The position numbers and the translations under genes are program-made. A DNA stretch of 5,069 nt from Candidatus Aminicenantota bacterium (GTDB lineage Bacteria; Acidobacteriota; Aminicenantia; Aminicenantales; Aminicenantaceae): the NCBI GenBank assembly GCA_030670375.1, contig DAOVBT010000189.1, positions 1 to 5,069 of the forward strand, given 5' to 3'. Positions 1 to 5,069 of the stretch are shown piece after piece. How positions within the stretch are numbered: position 1 is the first letter of the stretch; every line of letters starts with the position of its first letter. The notes below the pieces were generated by a model. That model saw only the letters and a program-made list of their open reading frames with translations. It was not told the DNA's origin and made no database searches.

Positions 1-425
1 ACCACACCTATCAGAAGATCGAACAGATGGCACGCCAGGCGCTTCAGCGCGTGGGATTGAAGGGAGTTGAAAACCTGATGCCATTTGAATTGAGCGGAGG
101 GATGAAGAAAAGGGTCGGCATAGCCCGGGCCATCGCCTACAAGCCAGAAATTATTCTGTATGATGAACCCTCGACCGGTATCGATCCGATAAGAGCGGAT
201 GCGATAAATGGTTTGATCATACAGATGAAAAATGACCTGGAAGTAACATCTGTCGTTATAACGCACGACATGGTCAGCACTTATAAGGTGGCGGACCGGG
301 TTGCCATGCTCTATCAAGGAAAGATCATCGCCACCGGGTCCCCCGAAGAGATCCGAGACTCCAATAATACTATCATCCAGCAGTTTATCACTGGGGCGGC
401 AGAAGGACCGATAGAAAACTGGTAG
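1..425 (+). CDS. mlaF: MlaF-type lipid ABC transporter ATP-binding protein (3' part, 5' end cut by window)
   Basis: The reading frame is open from the window edge (first full codon at base 3) to the TAG at 423-425, giving about 140 C-terminal residues. The N-terminal half, with the Walker A loop, lies outside. Visible parts of an ABC ATPase are the signature LSGGM (bases 90-104), the Walker B stretch IILYDE (150-167), the D-loop region STGIDP just after it, and the switch histidine in VVITHD (codon 264-266). The phrase LMPFELSGGM and the ending QQFITGAAEGPI are typical of the MlaF/Mkl family, which energises MlaE-type permeases moving phospholipids between the membranes of diderm bacteria. 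The protein acts on the cytoplasmic face of the inner membrane. The MCE gene follows after 34 bases, supporting the assignment. It ends only three residues after EGPI, without the longer C-terminal tail of E. coli MlaF. The ATG at base 27 is internal, not the true start. Family call is firm; the exact substrate is inferred. Confidence 0.93.
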   Translation, partial: HTYQKIEQMARQALQRVGLKGVENLMPFELSGGMKKRVGIARAIAYKPEIILYDEPSTGIDPIRADAINGLIIQMKNDLEVTSVVITHDMVSTYKVADRVAMLYQGKIIATGSPEEIRDSNNTIIQQFITGAAEGPIENW

Positions 426-459
426 CATATTAAGGAAACTTTACATAAGAGAAATTGAA

Positions 460-1833
460 ATGGGCATATTCAGAAAAAGGAAAAAGGAAGAGCAAGGGTA
501 TCCGGATGAAAGCAGGCAGAAAGGTTTTCGGCAGGAAATAAAAATCGGTATTTTCCTGGCGGTTGGCTTGGTCATCCTTGCGGTGTTTATTTTTGTGGTG
601 GGAGATTTCAGCACACTGTTCGAGCAGAAGGGCTATACGCTGTACACCCATTTTGGCACAGTGGCTGGTTTGGAAAAAAAGACCGTGGTCCGCATGGCAG
701 GTGTAAAAGTGGGCACTGTTAAGGCCATCAGTCTCAAAGGCAGCAAGGCAGAAGTAGCCATGAACATCAAACCGCACGTCGAGATCAGCCGGGATTCCAA
801 AGCCACTCTCGCCTCTCTTGGACTTTTGGGAGAAAAGTATATCGAAATAACACCGGGCGTGGAAGATGAAATTGTGCAACCCGGAGGAACGATCGGGAGC
901 TTACCCCCGATTAGTTTTGATCAACTGGGGATAATCCTCTCTTCTGTCGGGGACGACATCAAAAACACGAGCAAGGCCTTGCGAGATTTGTTGGGGGAAG
1001 GCGAGGCACGTGTAAATATAAAGGAAATCCTCCAAAACCTTTCCATGGTATCAGCAGAGATTAAGGAATTTCTCGGTGAAAACAAGCCTCATGTTACCCA
1101 GAGCCTGGAAAAAGCTGTGCAGGCGATAGACACCTTTGATCAGAATGTCCAATCTATCTCACAGAATCTGGACGAACTCATCCATCTCCTTAAGGACACG
1201 GTAGAGGAGAACAGGGGAAGTCTGAAAGGAAATATGGAGGGGATCAAGGAATTGATATCCAGGGCGGAAGAGGCCTTAAAAACCCTGAGCGAATCCTTGG
1301 AAAAGATAAATAAAGGAGAAGGCACGCTGGGAAAGCTGATCGAAGATCCGAGCCTGTACGAGAGGACGGAGAAAACCATAAAAGATGTGCAAAACATTAT
1401 CACCCCAGCTTCAAGTTTGCGAGTGGATATGGGATTAAGGGCAGAGTATTTCGCCAAGAGCGAATTGTTCAGAGGTACCCTTTCTGTTGGGTTTTGGCCT
1501 ACCTCTGATAAGTTTTTACTTGCCCAAATCGTTAGGGATCCCTGGCAGGATAAATTCACCTATTCTGCCCAGGGGGGAATCCGCTGGGGTATTTTTGCTC
1601 CTCGAGCCGGGTTCATGGAGTCTGAGTTCGGTGTCGGATTGGATTTGTATGCATTCAAAGACAGGGTGATATTCACGCTCGAGAGCTTTGATTTCAACCG
1701 CAATCCACGGCCCCGGTTTCGGGCCTGGACAAGCTTCATAGCCTCCAAATATGTTCACATCCTTGTGGGATTGGATGATTTCACGTTATCGGAAAAAAGA
1801 GAATTTTATCTGGGAATGAGATTTGGATTTTGA
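460..1833 (+). CDS. mlaD: MlaD-type MCE-domain lipid-transport protein with long helical region and C-terminal beta-rich, barrel-like domain
   Basis: This is a 457-residue protein. The N-terminus is basic (FRKRKK, residues 4-9) and is followed by one membrane segment at about 29-48, a signal-anchor placing the rest in the periplasm. An MCE domain covers about 56-133, with the family hallmarks VAGLEKKTVVRMAGVKVG and the pore-loop-like LGLLGEKYIEI (120-130). Residues about 155-312 look helical and coiled-coil-like, ending in the motif KGEGTLGKLIEDPSLYE (285-301), common in long MCE proteins. Residues about 319-457 are rich in alternating beta strands (roughly eight to ten) and finish in GMRFGF, resembling the aromatic C-terminal strand of outer-membrane barrels. 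E. coli MlaD has about 180 residues, so this is more than twice as long. MCE proteins form hexameric rings that carry lipids from an MlaFE-type transporter; here the extra length could reach the outer membrane (inference). The start ATG has only a weak AGAG ribosome site at 448-451, but no alternative start lies nearby. The MCE domain is secure. Use of the symbol mlaD is by family, not strict orthology. Confidence 0.9.
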   Translation: MGIFRKRKKEEQGYPDESRQKGFRQEIKIGIFLAVGLVILAVFIFVVGDFSTLFEQKGYTLYTHFGTVAGLEKKTVVRMAGVKVGTVKAISLKGSKAEVAMNIKPHVEISRDSKATLASLGLLGEKYIEITPGVEDEIVQPGGTIGSLPPISFDQLGIILSSVGDDIKNTSKALRDLLGEGEARVNIKEILQNLSMVSAEIKEFLGENKPHVTQSLEKAVQAIDTFDQNVQSISQNLDELIHLLKDTVEENRGSLKGNMEGIKELISRAEEALKTLSESLEKINKGEGTLGKLIEDPSLYERTEKTIKDVQNIITPASSLRVDMGLRAEYFAKSELFRGTLSVGFWPTSDKFLLAQIVRDPWQDKFTYSAQGGIRWGIFAPRAGFMESEFGVGLDLYAFKDRVIFTLESFDFNRNPRPRFRAWTSFIASKYVHILVGLDDFTLSEKREFYLGMRFGF

Positions 1834-3188
1834 TGAAGAATAAAGCTGTCTTTATCTGCCAACATTGCGGGTCCCATTCGCCCAAATGGCTTGGCCGTTG
1901 TCCCAGTTGCGGGGAATGGAACTCTTTTATCGAGGAGGTTGCGGAGGAAATTCAAGCTGACTATTCCTTTTCACCATCGGAGCCACTCCTTTATAAGGAT
2001 GTCAAAGATGCGGACAAAAAGAGGGCAGAAACAGGTATCAAAGAGCTTGACCGTGTCATGGGCGGAGGGGTTGTCCTGGGATCGCTGGTTTTGATCGGCG
2101 GGGAGCCCGGAATAGGCAAGTCCACCCTGCTTCTCCAGGTGAGTCGTGATTTTTGCTTAAAAGGGGAAAAGGTGCTGTACGTTTCCGGAGAGGAATCCCT
2201 GGAACAGATCAAAATGCGAGGGGAGCGCCTCGGGATTTCTGACGGCGGTTTGTATCTGTTGGCGGAGACGAATCTGGAGAGAATCATTTCCCAGGCTGAG
2301 AAACTGAGACCGCAGATATTTGTGATGGATTCGGTCCAGAGCATCTATTCTGCGAAACTTTCTTCCAGCCCCGGGACGATCAGCCAAGTAAGGGAGGTCG
2401 CCAACCAGGTTTTCCGGTTTGCCAAGAAAAACCGGATTTCCAGTTTCCTGATAGGACATATAACCAAAGAAGGATCTCTGGCCGGCCCCAAATCGCTGGA
2501 GCACATGGTGGATGTGGTGCTCTATTTTGAAGGAGAAAAGGATCACAGCCATAGAGTATTGCGGGCTCTGAAGAATAGGTTCGGCCCCATTTCTGAGCTT
2601 GCCATTTTTGAAATGGGGACCCGCGGGCTTCAAGCCATTTCCAACCCATCGGCCTTTTTCCTGAAAGAAAGGCCCAAGGATGAGACCGGGAGCGTGGTGG
2701 TCTGTACGATCAAGGGATCGCGGCCTCTGTTGGCCGAGATCCAAGCCTTGGTTTCTCCAACACTGTTTTCCGGGAATCCCAGGCGGATGACCGTAGGGCT
2801 GGATCATTTCCGAACCGCTATGTTGTTGGCTATTATCGAGAGAAAACTGGGATTTGGGTTTGCCGGGGAGGATATCTACTTGAATGTGGCGGGTGGATTG
2901 GTGCTTGATGAACCGGCGGTGGATTTAGCCGCCATCATGGCTGTTGTATCCTGCTTGAAAAACAAAGCCATCCCGCCGGATTTTGCTCTTTTTGGCGAGG
3001 TGGGGCTGAGCGGGGAAGTCCGCTCTGTCAGCCAACCTCTATCCAGGATCAAGGAAGCCGTTTCTTTGGGCTTCAATACGGTCGTTCTTCCCAAAGGAAA
3101 CCTTTCACAGTTGGAAAAAGACGGGGTCTCTGATGTGGATTTGGCTGGAGTGAGCAATATAAAAGAAGCTTTGGGCATTATATTTTAA
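1833..3188 (+). CDS. radA: DNA repair protein RadA/Sms (RecA-like ATPase and branch-migration helicase)
   Basis: This 451-residue cytoplasmic protein is close to the usual RadA length (E. coli 460). It opens with a four-cysteine zinc finger (C9, C12, C23, C26, in a CxxC...RCPSCGEW setting). A RecA-like ATPase core follows, with Walker A GEPGIGKS at 90-97 and a Walker B-like strand IFVMDSV at 162-168. The RadA-specific KNRFG motif is at 247-251. The C-terminal third (about 275-451) is the Lon-protease-like domain that serves as a scaffold for DNA binding and hexamers; in this family it is not known as an active protease. RadA extends and processes recombination intermediates alongside RecA. 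The ATG at 1833 shares its A with the TGA of the upstream MCE gene (TGATG), so translation is probably coupled. A TTG at 1830 would add one residue, but ATG is preferred. The ribosome site is weak (GGA at 1825-1827), consistent with coupling. Identification is very secure. Confidence 0.97.
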   Translation: MKNKAVFICQHCGSHSPKWLGRCPSCGEWNSFIEEVAEEIQADYSFSPSEPLLYKDVKDADKKRAETGIKELDRVMGGGVVLGSLVLIGGEPGIGKSTLLLQVSRDFCLKGEKVLYVSGEESLEQIKMRGERLGISDGGLYLLAETNLERIISQAEKLRPQIFVMDSVQSIYSAKLSSSPGTISQVREVANQVFRFAKKNRISSFLIGHITKEGSLAGPKSLEHMVDVVLYFEGEKDHSHRVLRALKNRFGPISELAIFEMGTRGLQAISNPSAFFLKERPKDETGSVVVCTIKGSRPLLAEIQALVSPTLFSGNPRRMTVGLDHFRTAMLLAIIERKLGFGFAGEDIYLNVAGGLVLDEPAVDLAAIMAVVSCLKNKAIPPDFALFGEVGLSGEVRSVSQPLSRIKEAVSLGFNTVVLPKGNLSQLEKDGVSDVDLAGVSNIKEALGIIF

Positions 3189-3198
3189 TATTTATCAT

Positions 3199-3203
3199 AA
3201 AGG
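3199..3203 (+). promoter_or_regulatory. Ribosome binding site for the PIN/TRAM gene
   Basis: AAAGG sits eight bases before the ATG at 3212, in the short AT-rich gap after radA. This gene is the only one downstream of the MCE gene that does not overlap its upstream neighbour, so it has its own ribosome site rather than relying on coupling. Confidence 0.7.
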
Positions 3204-3211
3204 TTTTTAAA

Positions 3212-4204
3212 ATGGGCGTTTTAATATTTCGTTTATTCGTTGTTGCCATAATATCCGCTGCGGGATACTTTTTTCCGCCGTTTCAAATTTCCGGTTATTA
3301 TGGTATTCTGGCTGGCTTTCTTTTGAGTGTTCTTTTCATTTATCTGGAGACTCGGATCAGAAAGAGTCAGTTTAAGGTTATATGGAGTGGCACTCTCGGC
3401 ACATTTGCCGGCGTGTTGATAGGCTGGGGGCTGGGAGCCATTTACCAGAACATAGCACAAGAAGATGCGACAACAACGTTCATCAGGATATTTTTCCTCG
3501 TCATCATGCCCTATATCGGTTTTTTGGTCGGAACGCGAAAGCACGAGTGGCTTGATCCCACCTATCTTACCAGCTTTTTCAAGGAGGAAAACACCGGAAG
3601 GAGTCACAAGATACTCGATACCAGTGTTATCATCGATGGCCGAATCTCCGATATTTGTGACACGGCCTTCGTCGAAGGAGATTTGGTCGTTCCCCAGTTT
3701 ATCCTCAAAGAGCTGCAGCTTGTGGCGGATTCCGCTGACAGTGTCAAGAGGCAGAGAGGAAGACGGGGACTGGATGTGTTGGATCAACTCCAAAAGTCTT
3801 CGCGCGTTTCCGTCGTGATAACCGAACTGGATTTTCCTGAGATCGAGGATGTGGATTCCAAATTGATTGAATTGGCCAAACACATGGATGCCAAAATCAT
3901 CACCAATGATTTTAATCTGAACAAGATCGCCCAGCTTCAAGGTGTCTCGGTCCTCAACATCAACGAGCTGGCTAATGCATTAAAACCGGTGGTGCTTCCA
4001 GGTGAGATGATCAATGTGTTTATCCTTAAGGAAGGAAAAGAGAAGGACCAAGGAGTGGCCTATTTGGATGATGGAACCATGGTTGTCGTCGATAATTCCC
4101 GCAGGATGATCGGGCAAAACGTCGAAATCACCGTGACCTCTGTTCTCCAGACAACTGTGGGAAAAATGATCTTCGGCCGTTATAACGAAGAAGAATCTGG
4201 ATGA
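3212..4204 (+). CDS. Membrane-anchored PIN/TRAM-domain protein (YacL-like putative nuclease)
   Basis: This is a 330-residue protein. The first ~110 residues hold four hydrophobic segments (about 4-22, 28-46, 57-77 and 90-107), predicting inner-membrane anchoring with the remainder in the cytoplasm. A PIN domain covers about 132-255. It begins KILDTSVIIDGRI, and candidate metal-binding acidic residues are D136, E167, D215 and D233 (in TNDFN). All appear kept, so an active Mg/Mn-dependent nuclease is plausible. Residues about 264-323 form a TRAM domain (GEMINVFILKEGKEKDQGVAYLDDGTMVVV split across strands), a small barrel usually binding nucleic acid. The layout matches the B. subtilis YacL family, whose physiological target I cannot state with confidence. 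An AAAGG ribosome site sits eight bases upstream of the ATG. The last codons overlap ispD by four bases (ATGA). The position after radA and before ispD/ispF matches yacL in Firmicutes. Domain call is secure; substrate (RNA or branched DNA) is unknown. Confidence 0.93.
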   Translation: MGVLIFRLFVVAIISAAGYFFPPFQISGYYGILAGFLLSVLFIYLETRIRKSQFKVIWSGTLGTFAGVLIGWGLGAIYQNIAQEDATTTFIRIFFLVIMPYIGFLVGTRKHEWLDPTYLTSFFKEENTGRSHKILDTSVIIDGRISDICDTAFVEGDLVVPQFILKELQLVADSADSVKRQRGRRGLDVLDQLQKSSRVSVVITELDFPEIEDVDSKLIELAKHMDAKIITNDFNLNKIAQLQGVSVLNINELANALKPVVLPGEMINVFILKEGKEKDQGVAYLDDGTMVVVDNSRRMIGQNVEITVTSVLQTTVGKMIFGRYNEEESG

Positions 4205-4866
4205 ATAAAGTTTCAGCGATTATCGTTGCCGCTGGAGAGGGAAAGCGGTTCGGTGCGGCCAAACAGTTTGCTCTACTAAAGGGAAAAACCATCTTGGACT
4301 GGAGCTTGGAAAGATTCGAAGAACACGAAGCGATCGACAGCATTATCCTTGTGCTGGGGCGAGATCGGTCGGGAAACGAATATCTTGCCAGGTACCCAAA
4401 GATTGTCGCTATCGCCAGAGGAGGAGAAAAAAGGCAAGACTCTGTTTACTCTGGACTGAGCTGTGTGGATACGCAGGAGACCGAAATCATCCTCGTCCAC
4501 GATGGTGCGCGGCCTTTGGTCGGGAAGGATCTGATCGGGAGGATTGTCGACGCATCAAGGGAAAAAGGGGCGGTGATTCCGGTTGTTCCTTTGGAAGATA
4601 CGATCAAACGCGTGGAGGGACAAAAGGTTCTCCGGACAGAAGAAAGAAGGCAGCTTTTCAAGGTTCAGACTCCTCAGGGCTTTTCCTTCTCCCTGCTCAA
4701 AGAAGCTTTTGTCCATGCGATGGAAGACCATTTTGATGGGACGGATGAGGCAGTTCTTGTGGAAAGGCTCGGAAAAGATGTCTTCGTTGTCCCTGGTGAC
4801 CAGAGGAACATGAAAATCACGACAACGGAAGACCTGAAAACAGCGGAGGCGTTCATTGAGGATTAA
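4201..4866 (+). CDS. ispD: 2-C-methyl-D-erythritol 4-phosphate cytidylyltransferase (IspD)
   Basis: This 221-residue soluble enzyme is of normal family length (E. coli 236). It joins CTP and 2-C-methyl-D-erythritol 4-phosphate to give CDP-methylerythritol, the third step of the MEP route to isopentenyl diphosphate. The N-terminal nucleotide-binding loop AIIVAAGEGKRFG (6-18) is followed by K21 of the AAKQF motif. Further family marks are the metal/CTP-binding VHDGARP (99-105, with D101), PLEDTIK (130-136), VQTPQGF (155-161), DGTDEA (179-184) and NMKITT (203-208, with K205). The residues matching the catalytic arginine and lysines of E. coli IspD (R16, K21, K205 here) are present. The ATG overlaps the stop of the PIN/TRAM gene in ATGA, with a modest GAAG-type ribosome site at 4187-4193, so coupled translation is likely. 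The next gene encodes IspF, which acts two steps later. The enzyme that links them (IspE) is not in the window. Confidence 0.97.
   Translation: MNKVSAIIVAAGEGKRFGAAKQFALLKGKTILDWSLERFEEHEAIDSIILVLGRDRSGNEYLARYPKIVAIARGGEKRQDSVYSGLSCVDTQETEIILVHDGARPLVGKDLIGRIVDASREKGAVIPVVPLEDTIKRVEGQKVLRTEERRQLFKVQTPQGFSFSLLKEAFVHAMEDHFDGTDEAVLVERLGKDVFVVPGDQRNMKITTTEDLKTAEAFIED
4845..4849 (+). promoter_or_regulatory. Strong ribosome binding site for ispF inside ispD
   Basis: GGAGG, a full Shine-Dalgarno core, lies within the last codons of ispD, six bases before the TTG at 4856. It decides the start of ispF and is the strongest ribosome site seen in the window, perhaps making up for the weaker TTG start codon. 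Confidence 0.85.
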
Positions 4867-5069
4867 AATCGGTATTGGGTATGATATCCACAGACTTCAA
4901 GAGGGAAAAAAGCTTTTTCTTGGAGGAATCAAAATACCCTTTTCTAAAGGATTGACCGGGCATTCAGACGGGGATTGTTTGATACACGCCATCATCGATG
5001 CCCTGTTGGGAGCCATCGGGGAGGGAGATATCGGACAATATTTTCCGGATACCGATCCCCGATATCGAA
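4856..5069 (+). CDS. ispF: 2-C-methyl-D-erythritol 2,4-cyclodiphosphate synthase (IspF), 5' part, cut by window end
   Basis: The first 71 residues of a protein of usually about 155-160 residues are visible. IspF cyclises 4-diphosphocytidyl-2-C-methylerythritol 2-phosphate to methylerythritol cyclodiphosphate with loss of CMP, as a trimer with a divalent metal. The start MRIKIGIGYDIHRL carries D10 and H12, matching the zinc-binding D8 and H10 of E. coli IspF; H44 in LIHAIIDALLGA matches the third ligand, H42. The stretch GHSDGD (35-40) and the ending FPDTDPRYR (63-71) are also family hallmarks. I place the start at the TTG at 4856, because a strong GGAGG lies six bases upstream and the resulting N-terminus fits the family; there is no ATG near that point in this frame. 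This start overlaps ispD by 11 bases. Adjacent or fused ispD and ispF are common in bacteria. The identification is secure despite truncation; only the exact start codon carries some doubt. Confidence 0.95.
   Translation, partial: MRIKIGIGYDIHRLQEGKKLFLGGIKIPFSKGLTGHSDGDCLIHAIIDALLGAIGEGDIGQYFPDTDPRYR

Noticed and set aside
426..459. The 34-base gap between the ATPase and MCE genes, checked for a terminator or promoter
   Set aside because: There is no hairpin with a T-run and no convincing -35/-10 pair; it holds only a weak AGAG ribosome site, and the TAAGGA at 431-436 is too far from the start.
430..879. A 149-codon open frame on the minus strand across the gap before the MCE gene and its 5' part
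   Set aside because: It is opposite the membrane segment and MCE domain, has no visible ribosome site logic or domain, and is best explained as a shadow.
1534..1543. A perfect 10-base palindrome AGGGATCCCT
   Set aside because: It sits inside the MCE coding sequence, has no second copy that I noticed, no loop and no T-run, so it is neither a terminator nor a convincing operator; chance is enough.
2157..2807. A 216-codon open frame on the minus strand opposite radA
   Set aside because: It is opposite strongly conserved radA codons and its translation has no recognisable motif; it is a by-product of the + strand coding pattern.
2655..3188. The Lon-like C-terminal part of RadA as a possible active protease
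   Set aside because: This domain is a normal part of RadA and in the family acts as a DNA-binding and oligomer scaffold; nothing here suggests a Lon fusion.
3171..3198. A possible promoter (TTGGGC, 16-base spacer, TATCAT) before the PIN/TRAM gene
   Set aside because: The -35 match is poor, and transcription would start almost on top of the ribosome binding site at 3199-3203; AT-rich sequence alone explains the match.
3233..3940. A long open frame (235 codons) on the minus strand opposite the PIN/TRAM gene
   Set aside because: It lies wholly opposite a clearly identified gene, its translation shows no recognisable domain, and its composition looks like a shadow of the coding strand.

Overview
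The window is a tightly packed, single-strand stretch of bacterial chromosome with six genes, all on the + strand and the outer two cut by the window edges. In order they are: the 3' end of an MlaF-type ABC ATPase; a long MlaD-type MCE-domain protein; radA; a membrane-anchored PIN/TRAM protein of the YacL type; ispD; and the 5' part of ispF. No RNA genes, mobile elements, CRISPR arrays or terminators are visible, and no gap between genes exceeds 34 bases. The layout reads as one operon, or two merged ones.

Region 1 (1-1833) is the end of a retrograde or anterograde lipid-transport (Mla/MCE) cluster. The ATPase powers an inner-membrane permease, presumably MlaE, encoded upstream out of view. 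The MCE protein is far longer than E. coli MlaD. It adds a long helical region and a beta-rich C-terminal domain that ends in an aromatic, outer-membrane-barrel-like signature. This suggests a one-polypeptide bridge from inner to outer membrane and is the most interesting feature of the window.

Region 2 (1833-5069) holds radA, the yacL-like gene, ispD and ispF. This order resembles the well-known Bacillus order radA-disA-yacL-ispD-ispF, with disA absent. The genes cover recombination-intermediate processing (RadA), a PIN-domain nuclease-like membrane protein with a TRAM nucleic-acid-binding tail, and two steps of the MEP isoprenoid pathway (IspD, then IspF two steps later).

The genes are linked by start/stop overlaps: TGATG between the MCE gene and radA, ATGA between yacL-like and ispD, and an 11-base overlap from ispD into ispF. 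The last starts at TTG behind a strong GGAGG ribosome binding site. Translational coupling is therefore likely through most of the cluster.

Organism: an MCE system with an outer-membrane-like domain implies a diderm (Gram-negative) envelope. Moderate base composition, the long MCE protein and the radA/PIN-TRAM/ispD/ispF neighbourhood together best fit a member of the former Deltaproteobacteria (Desulfobacterota) or a near relative. This is an inference from gene content, not a proven assignment. Apart from the MCE architecture and the joining of the two clusters, the region looks like ordinary core genome.
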